Positions 25,733 through 35,472 are shown, numbered from the stretch's first letter. The stretch is DNA of 64,000 nt from Zhouia amylolytica (GCF_900116365.1 NZ_FPAG01000003.1:1-64000), one strand, 5' to 3'. Translations and numbers: made by a program. Notes: generated from the letters alone by a model not told the origin.

Positions 25733-26980
25733 TTAAAATTTGTAAGAAACGCTTAGTCCGGGAATAAAAGCATTGTTTTTATAGGTGCCACCAAAAGATG
25801 ATGTTTGACCATTACTCTCTGGATGATAGTCATAACTTGCGTCAACTTCTTCAAAATGTATGTATAAAAATGAAGCGTCAATTGCAAATCGACTGTTTAC
25901 GTTAAAAGTTAATCCTCCGGTGAAATTGTCAGAGTCATTACGAGGAGTCTCTGGAGCGAAATATCCCTCTTGTACCGGTGATTCATCAAAATAATAACCA
26001 CCCCTTAGTGTGAACTGATCGTTAGCAACATATTGAACCCCAAAACGATAGGTTGATGAGTTCTTGTAGTTTCTTGGGTTGGTAGACTGAAGGCCGTTGC
26101 TAAATGAAAGGTTGAGGCTGTCATATGAGTCCCAGTACACTCTGTTGAAGTCGAAAGCAACCAGCCACTTATCATTTATTTGATAGGAGGTTCCTACGGT
26201 TAATTCTGCAGGAAGTGGCAATGAGGCGTTGAAGGTTCCGTCAGCGAATTGCCCCTGCAGCCCGCTAGGCACATTTTGAAAGTCTGCAGATCCATTTTCG
26301 GCGTCCATTTCAATTTCTGAACGGTAATTAACACCTATGTTCCATTTTTCAGTGGGTCTAAAGAGCATTCCAAGTGAGTATCCCCATGCATTGATGCCAC
26401 TTTTATCGATAGTGACATTAGATCTGTTTCCTTCTAAATCTGAGAGTGATCTGTCTAAATTTCGATTAAAATTGACATTTCCTGTTACAAATATTGGTCC
26501 GCCACCAATACTCATTTTATCATGTAATTTAATAGCTACCGTTGGTTGGATGAATATAGATGCAAGTTCTATTTTTTGAATAAGGTGTGAACCTTCCCAG
26601 TTTTCTGGGTATTCTACGCTACTTCCATAAGGGGTGTAGGCACCCAAACCAACACTTAGCCAGTCATTGACCTGATAGGCAACATATGCGTTGAAGGGGG
26701 TGCTAACTGGGTTGTCTGCCTCAGAACTCCAGCCAAATTCAGTGTTTTGGAAGCTGATATTTGAAAATATGAAATTAGCACCTACGCTCGCGCTAAATCG
26801 ATTATTTAAAAAGGCCATTCCCGCAGGATTGAAGAATACAGTTTCAGCACTGTTTAATACGGCAACGCCTGTGTGTCCCATGGCCAATTGTTTGTTACCT
26901 TGCAAGGCAACTCGATAACCGCCAGCAAATACCATGTAATTAGCGCACAGCAAAAAGGTAAAAAGAATAATTCTCTTCAT
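25733..26980 (-). CDS. OmpP1/FadL/TodX family outer-membrane channel
   Basis: 415 residues. A signal peptide (about 1-19, ending Val-Phe-Ala) is followed by the family's N-terminal pattern (Ala-Met-Gly-His-Thr-Gly, then Asn-Pro-Ala-Gly-Met) and many amphipathic strands. It ends in an aromatic residue (Lys-Phe), as outer-membrane barrels do. FadL channels take up long-chain fatty acids or other hydrophobic compounds. It leads the pair with the SGNH lipoprotein. Confidence 0.92.
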   Translation of the reverse strand: MKRIILFTFLLCANYMVFAGGYRVALQGNKQLAMGHTGVAVLNSAETVFFNPAGMAFLNNRFSASVGANFIFSNISFQNTEFGWSSEADNPVSTPFNAYVAYQVNDWLSVGLGAYTPYGSSVEYPENWEGSHLIQKIELASIFIQPTVAIKLHDKMSIGGGPIFVTGNVNFNRNLDRSLSDLEGNRSNVTIDKSGINAWGYSLGMLFRPTEKWNIGVNYRSEIEMDAENGSADFQNVPSGLQGQFADGTFNASLPLPAELTVGTSYQINDKWLVAFDFNRVYWDSYDSLNLSFSNGLQSTNPRNYKNSSTYRFGVQYVANDQFTLRGGYYFDESPVQEGYFAPETPRNDSDNFTGGLTFNVNSRFAIDASFLYIHFEEVDASYDYHPESNGQTSSFGGTYKNNAFIPGLSVSYKF

Positions 26981-27012
26981 TTAATTTAAGGTTTAAAATT
27001 GATAAAAATTAG

Positions 27013-27786
27013 CTAGTCATTCAGAAACTCCAAAACGGTGTCAAGGAACATTTTAGGGTTTTCTGCATGTAACCAATGCCCTGCATTGGTAATTGTGGTG
27101 GTGGTTGCTAATGGAAAATGGTTCTTGATGACAAGGTCATCAATTGGTTGAATATAATCGGAATTACTGCCTCTTAGGAATAGTGTATATCCATTATACT
27201 TTGCTTCTTTAGGAAGCGCTGCTCCGATTTGGTTTACATTTTTTGTCAATGCTTTCAGGTTAAATCTAAAACCTAAGCTTTCTTTTTCTTGCCAATATAA
27301 GTTTTTTAATAAAAATTGCCTAACAGATTTTATAGAAATATAGCTTGATAGTTCTTTGTCAGCCTCTGTTCTTGAGTTAATTGTGTTGAAATTCAAGGCG
27401 TTTAAACCATCTAGGATGTCTTGATGATGAGGGGGGTAATATTTAGGTGCTATATCAGCAATAATTAATTTTTCGACCTTCTGAGGGTGCAGGGTTGCAA
27501 AAAGCATGGCCGTTTTTCCTCCCATAGAATGGCCTAGCAAGTTGACCTGTTGTAAACCATGGTGATTCATGTAGTTTAAAAGGTCTTCGGCCATTAATTC
27601 ATAACTGAAATGATCTGAGTGAAAACTTCGTCCATGATTTCGCTGATCAATTAGGTGAACTTCATATCCTTTTTTTGAGAATTCATTACCCAATGTTTTC
27701 CAGTTATCACTCATTCCTAAAAAGCCATGAAGTATTAACAGTGGGGTGCCTTCTCCTATTATTTTAGAATGTAGTATTTCTCTCAT
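27013..27786 (-). CDS. Alpha/beta-fold hydrolase (YbfF-like esterase)
   Basis: 257 residues. It carries the oxyanion-hole His-Gly-Phe-Leu-Gly near residue 20, the Asp-Gln-Arg-Asn-His-Gly-Arg-Ser segment near residue 47 typical of YbfF/ABHD11 esterases, the nucleophile elbow Gly-His-Ser-Met-Gly-Gly (Ser near residue 87) and a late Gly-His-Trp with the catalytic His. The substrate is unknown. The ATG overlaps the pdxJ stop by 4 bp, so translation is probably coupled. Confidence 0.88.
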   Translation of the reverse strand: MREILHSKIIGEGTPLLILHGFLGMSDNWKTLGNEFSKKGYEVHLIDQRNHGRSFHSDHFSYELMAEDLLNYMNHHGLQQVNLLGHSMGGKTAMLFATLHPQKVEKLIIADIAPKYYPPHHQDILDGLNALNFNTINSRTEADKELSSYISIKSVRQFLLKNLYWQEKESLGFRFNLKALTKNVNQIGAALPKEAKYNGYTLFLRGSNSDYIQPIDDLVIKNHFPLATTTTITNAGHWLHAENPKMFLDTVLEFLND

Positions 27787-28496
27787 TTTAATTTGCTTAG
27801 ATAAAGCTGAATTACATTTTCAAGTCCTAAATACAGGGATTCTGATATGAGTGCGTGTCCAATGGATACTTCCAAAAGGTTAGGGATGTTTTCTTTGAAA
27901 AATTGAACATTGTCCAGATTTAAGTCATGTCCTGCATTTATTCCCAAGCCGACTTTTTCAGCAATTTTAGCAGCTTCTATATAAGATTGGATTCCAGATT
28001 GATTTCCTTCTTCATACTTTTTGGCATAATCCTCTGTGTAAAGTTCTATTCTGTCTGTACCTGTGTTAGCTGCTGCTTCTACAATTTTACTGACCGGGTC
28101 AATAAAAATGGAGGTTCGAATGTTATTTCTTTTAAATTCGGAAATTACTTCAATAAGAAAGTCTTTGTGTTTGATAGTGTCCCATCCTGCATTTGATGTA
28201 ATAGCGTCAATTGCATCCGGTACCAGCGTTACCTGAGTAGGTTTTACTTCCAGAACTAAATCTATGAACTTTTTGATAGGATTTCCTTCTATGTTGTATT
28301 CAGTAGAAACAACCTGTTTTAAATCGCGGGCATCCTGATATCTGATATGGCGTTCATCAGGTCTTGGGTGGATTGTAATGCCTTCGGCACCAAAACCTTC
28401 AATGTCTATTACAGTTTTTACCAGGTTCGGAACATCTCCACCTCTTGAGTTCCTAAGAGTGGCTATTTTATTAACGTTTACGCTAAGCTTAGTCAT
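27783..28496 (-). CDS. pdxJ: Pyridoxine 5'-phosphate synthase
   Basis: 237 residues. It condenses 1-deoxyxylulose 5-phosphate with 3-amino-2-oxopropyl phosphate in vitamin B6 synthesis. Conserved blocks include Val-Asn-Val-Asn-Lys-Ile-Ala near the start, His-Pro-Arg-Pro-Asp-Glu-Arg-His-Ile near residue 42 and Asn-Ala-Gly-His-Asp-Leu-Asn near residue 187. A TACTTTTG promoter element lies on the minus strand at 28527-28534. The gene is divergent from the CBS-protein gene. Confidence 0.95.
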   Translation of the reverse strand: MTKLSVNVNKIATLRNSRGGDVPNLVKTVIDIEGFGAEGITIHPRPDERHIRYQDARDLKQVVSTEYNIEGNPIKKFIDLVLEVKPTQVTLVPDAIDAITSNAGWDTIKHKDFLIEVISEFKRNNIRTSIFIDPVSKIVEAAANTGTDRIELYTEDYAKKYEEGNQSGIQSYIEAAKIAEKVGLGINAGHDLNLDNVQFFKENIPNLLEVSIGHALISESLYLGLENVIQLYLSKLK

Positions 28497-28659
28497 TTAA
28501 ATTCTTGTTTATTTTATTGGCGGTAACAAAAGTACAAAGTTAAAAAAATAGGGTTAGCGTTATGATTGAATATTTTAAACGACCTAATAGTAAAATGATG
28601 TTAAAGTTTATTAGGTAATATATGGGCTGTTAAGAAATTGTACTTTTTTGTCTTGTAAA

Positions 28660-28667
28660 TAATTTTG
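28660..28667 (+). promoter_or_regulatory. Promoter of the CBS-nadK genes
   Basis: TAATTTTG is a perfect TAnnTTTG element, with TTG at 28638-28640, 19 bp upstream. It is one of the cleanest housekeeping promoters in the window. The start would be near 28673. Confidence 0.65.
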
Positions 28668-28711
28668 TCCTAGCTTAATTTTAATTAATTTGCTTTAAGA
28701 AAAAAATAGAG

Positions 28712-29368
28712 ATGAATATCCTTTCGTATATTAATAATGACCTAGTGCCGATTTCACCAAATCTAACCGTTAATATGGTTTGTGAAACTTTTGAAGGCCA
28801 CACTTTCACACATATGCCTGTGGTGGAAAATGGGTTCTTGTTGGGTAATATTTCTGCAGATGATGTAAAAGGTTGTGATGAAGAGAAACTAATGAAAGAT
28901 TATCAGTATGCCTTGGATACATTTTTCGTTCGAAAGGATACTAACTGGATAGATGTGCTGGAAGCATTTGCTCAAAACGATGCTAACCTTATGCCTGTTA
29001 TAGATGAGAATAGTATGTATGTTGGTTATTATGAACTGATTGATATTGTTGGAGTGTTTAAAGAAACGCCTTTTTTAAATGAACCCGGAGGCATTTTAAT
29101 AATAGAGAAAGGATCTCAGGATTATTCTTTTAGTGAAATAGCTCAAATTGTAGAAAGTGATGATGGCAGGTTATTAGGGGCGTTTATCTCTGAAATTCGT
29201 GATGAAATTACCCAGATTACTTTAAAAATTGGCAATACTGGTTTAAATACTGTTATGCAGACTTTTAGGAGGTATAATTATAAGGTGGTTTCAGGGAATG
29301 ATGATGATATTTATCTCGAAGACCTTAAGGAGCGTTCCAATTATTTGAAAAAATTCCTTAATATTTAG
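28712..29368 (+). CDS. CBS-domain protein
   Basis: 218 residues. Two CBS motifs fill the first 130 residues, each with the His-Met-Pro-Val-Val or Leu-Met-Pro-Val-Ile strand and a following Asp. The C-terminal part (about 130-210) looks like an ACT-type or regulatory fold and ends near Leu-Lys-Lys-Phe. CBS pairs bind adenosine nucleotides. It sits just upstream of nadK, a frequent pairing in Flavobacteriaceae, so a nucleotide-sensing role is plausible. Confidence 0.8.
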   Translation: MNILSYINNDLVPISPNLTVNMVCETFEGHTFTHMPVVENGFLLGNISADDVKGCDEEKLMKDYQYALDTFFVRKDTNWIDVLEAFAQNDANLMPVIDENSMYVGYYELIDIVGVFKETPFLNEPGGILIIEKGSQDYSFSEIAQIVESDDGRLLGAFISEIRDEITQITLKIGNTGLNTVMQTFRRYNYKVVSGNDDDIYLEDLKERSNYLKKFLNI

Positions 29369-29454
29369 CGCTAACACAAAAATGACGCCCATCTTTGTAG
29401 CTTTGTTAAAGATGGAGCAAATATGTTTTTGTCAAAAAAATAAACGTCAAGCTG

Positions 29455-30339
29455 ATGAAAGTCGGAATTTATGGTCAGTATTACCAGGATGGATTAGAAG
29501 TTTACCTGATTGAGCTTTTAACCGAATTGGAAAAAAACAAAGTCAAAATATTCTTTGAACAAAATTACTTGTCTGATATAAAGAATAATGTCTCCCTGAA
29601 GAATCAATATGAAACATTTAGCGAGTTTGAAGACCTGGATGATTCCTTTAATTTGTTCTTTAGTGTTGGTGGTGATGGGACGATGCTGAGAAGTATATTG
29701 TATGTTCGGGATCTTAATATTCCAATTATAGGTATTAATGTTGGTAGATTAGGGTTTTTGGCTACCGTTCAAAAAGATCAAATAAAAAAAGCCGTAGAAG
29801 CTTTGGTTGATGGCCGCTACGATGTGGAAGAAAGAAGTCTGCTCCAGATTGAGACCCATCCTTATAATAAAAATATTGGAACGGTTAATTTTGCTATGAA
29901 TGAAATGGCTGTAAGTAGAAAGAACACAACCTCTATGATTACAGTCTCAACTTGGTTAGATGACGAATATTTAACTTCTTATTGGGCAGATGGTCTCATA
30001 GTGTCGACTCCAACCGGATCAACCGGATATTCATTAAGTTGTGGAGGGCCGGTAATAACTCCTGATACTAATGCTTTTGTAATAACACCGATAGCGCCAC
30101 ATAATTTAAATGCACGTCCATTGGTTATACCTGATAAAACGGTTATAAAACTTACTGTTTTTGGAAGATCGATGGATTATCTATTGTCTTTGGATAGTAG
30201 GATTGCTACACTAAGTAATGAAACAGAGATATATATTAAGAAAGCTCCTTTTACTATTAAAATGGTAGAATTCAGGGAAGAGAGTTTCTTGAAAACACTT
30301 CGAAAAAAGCTCTTATGGGGTGAGGATAAACGTAATTAA
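29455..30339 (+). CDS. nadK: NAD kinase
   Basis: 294 residues. It phosphorylates NAD to NADP in the cytosol. The Gly-Gly-Asp-Gly-Thr-Met motif near residue 71 carries the catalytic Asp. Asn-Glu-Met-Ala near residue 150 and Thr-Pro-Thr-Gly-Ser-Thr-Gly-Tyr near residue 185 are the other conserved NadK blocks. It follows the CBS gene by 86 bp and starts the conserved nadK-to-murI gene order. Confidence 0.96.
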   Translation: MKVGIYGQYYQDGLEVYLIELLTELEKNKVKIFFEQNYLSDIKNNVSLKNQYETFSEFEDLDDSFNLFFSVGGDGTMLRSILYVRDLNIPIIGINVGRLGFLATVQKDQIKKAVEALVDGRYDVEERSLLQIETHPYNKNIGTVNFAMNEMAVSRKNTTSMITVSTWLDDEYLTSYWADGLIVSTPTGSTGYSLSCGGPVITPDTNAFVITPIAPHNLNARPLVIPDKTVIKLTVFGRSMDYLLSLDSRIATLSNETEIYIKKAPFTIKMVEFREESFLKTLRKKLLWGEDKRN

Positions 30340-30414
30340 ACAATAAAAATGCTGAAAAATTGTTTTTAGTACGACATTAATTACGCGAAACATCCTTAAA
30401 GAAATCATAATTTT

Positions 30415-30422
30415 TATATTTG
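30415..30422 (+). promoter_or_regulatory. Promoter -7 element before the DUF6089 gene
   Basis: TATATTTG followed by CA is a perfect TAnnTTTG. The start would be near 30428, only about 11 nt before the ATG at 30439. Confidence 0.5.
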
Positions 30423-30438
30423 CAAACCTCTGAAACTT

Positions 30439-31134
30439 ATGAAAAAGAGCATTTTAATAATATTAGTCGGATTATTGAGCGGATTATCATATTCGCAAAC
30501 CTATGAAATAGGTCCCTTTTTAGGCGGTAGCAATATTGTCGGAGATGTGGGGGCGGATAATTATATTCGTCCGAATAAGCTGGCTTATGGCTTGGTTGCC
30601 AAATGGAATGTAAGTACGAGATATTCTTTCAGGGGAAGTTTGATGTATTCAAAGCTTCATGCAGATGACAGTAAATCTGATATGAGTTCCAGGCAACAGC
30701 GTGGGTATGATGTTGATTGTAAGTTGCTGGAAGGCTCATTAGGTTTGGAGTTTAATTTTTGGGAGTTCGACCTTCATAAATTTAGTCGTCCCTTTACACC
30801 ATATATGTATAGTGGTGTTTCTGTCTTTGGACATGATTTGTTGTATTTTCAGAATGGAGAGGCACTAGATTACGGAAATCACATTACATTTGCAATCCCA
30901 ATGATTTTGGGTGTGAAAGCAAAATTAAATCAACATTTAGTTTTAGCCGCTGAGGTTGGAGCTAGATATACATTTACCGATGATCTGGATGGGAGCAATC
31001 CAACAGGGAGTTTGGACGATAATTTAGGTTTAAAGTTTGGGAATATTAATAGTAACGATTGGTATGTTTTTTCAGGAGTGACTTTAACATATACTTTTGG
31101 AAGAAGACCATGTTACTATTGTCCGCCAGATTGA
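30439..31134 (+). CDS. Outer-membrane beta-barrel protein, DUF6089-like
   Basis: 231 residues. A signal peptide (about 1-20, ending Tyr-Ser-Gln) is followed by alternating aromatic strands of a small barrel. The C-terminus is unusual, Arg-Arg-Pro-Cys-Tyr-Tyr-Cys-Pro-Pro-Asp, with two cysteines after the last strand (Tyr-Thr-Phe-Gly). In Flavobacteriaceae this gene is regularly placed between nadK and uppS. Its position beside bamA suggests an envelope-assembly role, but none is proven. Confidence 0.78.
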   Translation: MKKSILIILVGLLSGLSYSQTYEIGPFLGGSNIVGDVGADNYIRPNKLAYGLVAKWNVSTRYSFRGSLMYSKLHADDSKSDMSSRQQRGYDVDCKLLEGSLGLEFNFWEFDLHKFSRPFTPYMYSGVSVFGHDLLYFQNGEALDYGNHITFAIPMILGVKAKLNQHLVLAAEVGARYTFTDDLDGSNPTGSLDDNLGLKFGNINSNDWYVFSGVTLTYTFGRRPCYYCPPD

Positions 31135-31149
31135 TGATGAGAATTAAGG

Positions 31150-31893
31150 ATGTTAGAAAAGGAGCAAATTAATAAAGATACAATACCAAAACATATAGCC
31201 ATTATCATGGATGGTAATGGTAGGTGGGCTAAGCAACGAGGTAAGCTTCGTGTGTTTGGTCATGAAAGAGGTACAAAAAGTGTTAGGGAAGTGGTTGAAG
31301 GTTGCGCCGAATTAGGTGTCGACTGCCTTACACTATATGCATTTTCTACAGAAAACTGGAATCGACCAAAGGTTGAAGTTCAGACATTGATGAAATTACT
31401 GGTAAGTGCTCTCAAAAAGGAGTACAAAAATCTTAAGAAAAATAAAATACAGTTAAATGCTATTGGCGATCTTAACGCCTTACCTTCAAGTACCAAAAAG
31501 GAGCTCTTGGAGGTTATAGAGAAAACCAAGAATAATACAGGTTTAAAGCTTACTTTAGCATTGAGTTATGGGTCTAGGGAAGAACTTAAAACGGCTGTTA
31601 AAAGTATTGCGGATAAAGTTAAAAATAATATAATTTCTTTAGAAAAAATTGATGAATCCGTTATAAATAATCATCTTTATACGCATAATTTGCCAGATGT
31701 TGATTTACTTATTCGAACTAGCGGAGAGCAGCGGATAAGTAATTTTTTATTATGGCAAATCGCCTATGCAGAATTGTATTTTACAGATACACTGTGGCCT
31801 GATTTTAATAAACAACAATTGTTTGAAGCTATTATCAATTATCAAAATAGAGAGAGAAGATTTGGAAAAATTAGTGAGCAACTTAACAACTAA
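31150..31893 (+). CDS. uppS: Undecaprenyl diphosphate synthase (isoprenyl transferase)
   Basis: 247 residues. It makes the C55 lipid carrier for peptidoglycan synthesis. It carries the signature Ile-Met-Asp-Gly-Asn-Gly-Arg-Trp-Ala near residue 20 with the catalytic Asp, then Phe-Ser-Thr-Glu-Asn-Trp near residue 75 and Arg-Thr-Ser-Gly-Glu-Gln-Arg-Ile-Ser-Asn-Phe near residue 195. It follows the DUF6089 gene by 15 bp and precedes bamA by 7 bp. Confidence 0.96.
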   Translation: MLEKEQINKDTIPKHIAIIMDGNGRWAKQRGKLRVFGHERGTKSVREVVEGCAELGVDCLTLYAFSTENWNRPKVEVQTLMKLLVSALKKEYKNLKKNKIQLNAIGDLNALPSSTKKELLEVIEKTKNNTGLKLTLALSYGSREELKTAVKSIADKVKNNIISLEKIDESVINNHLYTHNLPDVDLLIRTSGEQRISNFLLWQIAYAELYFTDTLWPDFNKQQLFEAIINYQNRERRFGKISEQLNN

Positions 31894-31900
31894 TATTAGT

Positions 31901-34486
31901 ATGTTCAAAAGGTATTTAGGGGTACTTTTACTTTTTGGAGTAGTATTTTTTAATAGCGCAACCGCTCAAGAGACAAGTTTAGATAAAGGGAAAAAGTATA
32001 TTCTCGGTGGTTTGGAAGTAACTGGAGTTAAAAGTTACAATGAGCAAACCGTCGTGACTTTTACTGGATTGCAGATAGGGCAGGAAATTACTGTTCCTGG
32101 TGAGGAAATTAGTAAAGTAATTACCAAACTATGGAACCTGAACCTCTTTAGTGATATTAGTTTTTTCATTACAAGAGTAGAGGGAGAGAAAGTTTTTTTA
32201 GAACTTCAGATAGAAGAGCTACCTACCTTATCGGATGTTAAGATTACAGGCTTAAAAAAGAAAAAAACAGACGATATTGTAAAGGAGGCCGAGCTTAAAA
32301 AAGGTAAAAAGGTTACGGAAAGCTTTATCGCCAACACTAAAAATTATCTTCTTAATAAATATAAGAAGCAAGGATACTTGAATACTAAGGTCCTTATCAA
32401 TACAGTTCCTGACACTTCGGAGGCAAATGCTGTAAAAATGATTGTTAATATCGATACCGATGAAAAGGTAAAGGTGAAGAATATTGAGTTTCTCGGTAAT
32501 GAAAAGCTGAAAGACAATCAGCTTAAAAAAGCCATGAAAAATACCAAAGAGAAGCAATTTGGAAGGTTTTGGAAAAAGTCGAAATTTATACCTGAGGATT
32601 ACGATACTGATTTAAGCACTTTAATTGACGCTTACAAGGAAAAAGGGTATAGAGATGCGAGAGTTCTGGAAGACTCGGTTGTTTATAATGATGATCATAC
32701 CATTGATATTAAAATTTCAGTGGAAGAAGGTGATCGCTATTACTTTGGTGATATCGACTTTGTAGGGAATGCAGCCTATACTGATAATGATTTATCAAGG
32801 GTTTTAGGTATTAAAAAAGGTGATGTATATAACGGAGTTTTGTTACGTGAAAGAATAGCGGATGAAACAAAACCCGACGGAAATGATATTACGAATTATT
32901 ATCAAAATACCGGATACCTTTTCTCAAGAATAAATCCTGTAGAGGTTTCGGCTCAAAATGATACTATTGATTTTGAGATAAGAATTATTGAAGGAAAACC
33001 TGCCTACTTTAATAATGTAACCGTAACAGGAAACGAAAGAACGAATGATCATGTTATCTATCGTAACTTACGTACCAGACCGGGCCAATTGTATAGAAAA
33101 GAAAATGTGTTCAGAACTATTCGAGAGCTAGGTGCACTTGGGTATTTTGATGCAGAGCAGTTATCTCCTAACATTATAAACCCTGATCCTGATGCAGGTA
33201 CTGTTGATATTCAATACGGCGTAGTTGAGGCAGGTTCAAGTCAGATAGAGCTTCAAGGTGGTTACGGTGGAGGTGGTTTTATCGGAACCTTAGGATTGCG
33301 ATTTAACAACTTCTCAATTAAGAACTTATTTAATAAGGATGCTTATAAGCCAGTTCCTATGGGAGATGGTCAGACCTTAGCTCTAAGACTTCAGGCAAGT
33401 AAATTCTATCAAACGTATAGTTTCTCTTTCATCGAGCCATGGTTAGGAGGGAAAAAGCCAGTGCAGTTTTCAACTTCATTGTCTCGAACTTTACAGTTCC
33501 GTCCAACTGCTGATTATAGAGATGCAGATAAAGATCAAAGATTTGTTATTACCGGTATCAATGTAGGTATGGCAAAAAGACTTGAATGGCCAGATGATAC
33601 ATTCCAGTTATCTCACGCATTGTCTTATCAACATTATGATATCCAAAATTATGCTGTTGGAGGATTGTTCCCTTTTAGTAATGGTACTTCGCAACAGTTA
33701 GCTTATACGGTAGCACTTTCAAGAGATAATACATTTACCAACCCAATATTTCCAATGGGAGGGTCTAAATTTGTAATTAGTGCCAAGTTCTCACCTCCTT
33801 ATTCATTATTTAATGGAGTTGATTATGCGAATCTTGAGAACGATCCGGATTATAAATTGAAGGATGCTAATGGTAATTTTATCGATGCAGAAGGAAATCC
33901 TGTTGCTAGTGTAGATGATGCTGCAGCTGATGAAGCTAAAATAGGGCAAGAAAAGTTAAAGTGGTTAGAGTTCTACAAGGTGAAATTTCAAGGAGACTGG
34001 TATAAACAACTGGTAGGTCAACTTGTGTTAAGAACCAATGCCGAATTCGGTTTCCTGGGTGCTTACAATCAGGAAAGAGGAGTGGTTCCATTTGAACGAT
34101 TTTTCGTTGGGGGAGATGGTTTAGGAAATTATGCTTTAGATGGAAGAGAGAATGTACAGCTGAGAGGGTATCCTAATAACTCCTTGTCAAATAGAGATGG
34201 ATCGACCATTTTTAATAAGTTTTCAATGGAATTACGTTATCCAATAACACTTAAACAAACCGCTTCAATTTATACATTAGGATTTTTAGAGGCAGGTAAT
34301 GCCTTTGATTCATTCGATGAATATAGTCCTTTTGATATTAAAAGATCGGCGGGTCTCGGGGTGCGTATATTTATGCCTGCCTTTGGATTGTTAGGAATTG
34401 ATTTTGCTTATGGATTCGATCCGATATATGGTGGAAACACCGCAAACGGATGGGAGACACACTTTATCATTGGGCAACAATTTTAA
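31901..34486 (+). CDS. bamA: Outer-membrane protein assembly factor BamA
   Basis: 861 residues from the ATG at 31901, which gives a proper signal peptide (ending Ala-Thr-Ala-Gln near residue 22). An earlier in-frame start inside uppS is rejected. Five POTRA domains span roughly residues 30-420. The C-terminal 16-strand barrel ends in Gln-Gln-Phe. The Val-Arg-Gly-Phe lid-loop motif appears as Gln-Leu-Arg-Gly-Tyr near residue 755. BamA inserts barrels into the outer membrane, and the neighbours ompH/skp supply chaperones. Confidence 0.95.
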   Translation: MFKRYLGVLLLFGVVFFNSATAQETSLDKGKKYILGGLEVTGVKSYNEQTVVTFTGLQIGQEITVPGEEISKVITKLWNLNLFSDISFFITRVEGEKVFLELQIEELPTLSDVKITGLKKKKTDDIVKEAELKKGKKVTESFIANTKNYLLNKYKKQGYLNTKVLINTVPDTSEANAVKMIVNIDTDEKVKVKNIEFLGNEKLKDNQLKKAMKNTKEKQFGRFWKKSKFIPEDYDTDLSTLIDAYKEKGYRDARVLEDSVVYNDDHTIDIKISVEEGDRYYFGDIDFVGNAAYTDNDLSRVLGIKKGDVYNGVLLRERIADETKPDGNDITNYYQNTGYLFSRINPVEVSAQNDTIDFEIRIIEGKPAYFNNVTVTGNERTNDHVIYRNLRTRPGQLYRKENVFRTIRELGALGYFDAEQLSPNIINPDPDAGTVDIQYGVVEAGSSQIELQGGYGGGGFIGTLGLRFNNFSIKNLFNKDAYKPVPMGDGQTLALRLQASKFYQTYSFSFIEPWLGGKKPVQFSTSLSRTLQFRPTADYRDADKDQRFVITGINVGMAKRLEWPDDTFQLSHALSYQHYDIQNYAVGGLFPFSNGTSQQLAYTVALSRDNTFTNPIFPMGGSKFVISAKFSPPYSLFNGVDYANLENDPDYKLKDANGNFIDAEGNPVASVDDAAADEAKIGQEKLKWLEFYKVKFQGDWYKQLVGQLVLRTNAEFGFLGAYNQERGVVPFERFFVGGDGLGNYALDGRENVQLRGYPNNSLSNRDGSTIFNKFSMELRYPITLKQTASIYTLGFLEAGNAFDSFDEYSPFDIKRSAGLGVRIFMPAFGLLGIDFAYGFDPIYGGNTANGWETHFIIGQQF

Positions 34487-34489
34487 TTT

Positions 34490-34505
34490 TGGCACGGTAT
34501 TTTCT
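34490..34505 (+). promoter_or_regulatory. Possible sigma-54-type promoter upstream of ompH
   Basis: TGGCACGGTATTTTCT matches the -24/-12 consensus TGGCACG-N4-TTGCT except that TTGC reads TTTC. It starts 4 bp after the bamA stop and about 93 bp before the first ompH ATG. No rpoN gene is in the window. Confidence 0.35.
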
Positions 34506-34597
34506 ATGTAAGATATCATGATCAATAATTAAACGTAAAATTTTTTGTCATATCGATAGAGTTATTACTTTTAAGGTTGATAAAAAAAAATTAACGG

Positions 34598-35416
34598 ATG
34601 AAAATAAAAGTTCTTTACATATTGTTCTTTATTTCGGTATTCGCTTTGCATGCGCAAAAAGGGGTTCGACTGGGGTATATAGATATGAATTATATCCTGG
34701 AGAATGTCGAAGAATATCAGGAGGCTAATAAGCAGTTGGAGAAAAAGGTTCTCAAATGGAAGCGCGAGGTAGAAGATCAGAAAAGAACCATAGCGCAGAT
34801 GCGTGCTGATTTAAATGCCGAGAAGGTGCTGTTGACTAAAGAGTTGGTAGAAGAGCGTGAGATTGAGATTGATGCTTTGGAGTCAGAGATGATCAAGTAT
34901 CAGCAAGACCGTTTTGGTCCTGGCGGTGATATGATCATGCAACGAAGCCAATTGGCTCAACCTATTCAAGATCAGGTTTTCAATGCTATTCAGGACATAG
35001 CAAAAAAACGAAATTATGATTTTGTTTTTGATAAATCAGCAGATGTTGTCATGCTCTATTCTAATAAAGCCTACGATATAAGTGATATGGTGCTTACGAG
35101 TATAGATCGCAATAGAAAAAGAGGTGGTGTTGCAAATAAAAGCGAGCCGGAAACCGAATTGAAGAAGTTTGAAGAAGATCAGGAGCAAGAGCCTACAGAA
35201 GCTCAAAAAGCTGCAGAGGCTAAAAAGAAAGAAGCACTTTCTGATCGAGAAAAGCGAAAACTAGAATTAGAAGCGGAGCGACAAGCCCGTCTTAAGGATA
35301 TAGAAGAAAGAAAAAAGGCATACGAAGCCAGAAGAAAAAAAATATTAGAGGAACGTCAGAAGTTGAGAGATAGCTTGCGGCGTGCAACTCAAAAACAGAA
35401 AGATTCGATAAATTAG
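34598..35416 (+). CDS. OmpH/Skp family periplasmic chaperone with C-terminal coiled coil
   Basis: 272 residues. A signal peptide (about 1-20, ending His-Ala-Gln) is followed by a Skp-like domain (Leu-Gly-Tyr-Ile-Asp-Met-Asn near residue 28, central helices, Phe-Val-Phe-Asp-Lys-Ser near residue 145). The C-terminal 90 residues form a Lys/Glu/Arg-rich predicted coiled coil absent from the second copy. Skp carries unfolded outer-membrane proteins to Bam. Confidence 0.88.
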   Translation: MKIKVLYILFFISVFALHAQKGVRLGYIDMNYILENVEEYQEANKQLEKKVLKWKREVEDQKRTIAQMRADLNAEKVLLTKELVEEREIEIDALESEMIKYQQDRFGPGGDMIMQRSQLAQPIQDQVFNAIQDIAKKRNYDFVFDKSADVVMLYSNKAYDISDMVLTSIDRNRKRGGVANKSEPETELKKFEEDQEQEPTEAQKAAEAKKKEALSDREKRKLELEAERQARLKDIEERKKAYEARRKKILEERQKLRDSLRRATQKQKDSIN

Positions 35417-35472
35417 GATAAACGAAGAGGAAACATTTATTAACACTTAAACAAAAACAATTAAGAGAGACT

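Noticed and set aside
31766-31900. Longer N-terminus for BamA inside uppS
   Set aside because: The ATG at 31901 gives a proper signal peptide and avoids a 128-bp overlap with uppS.
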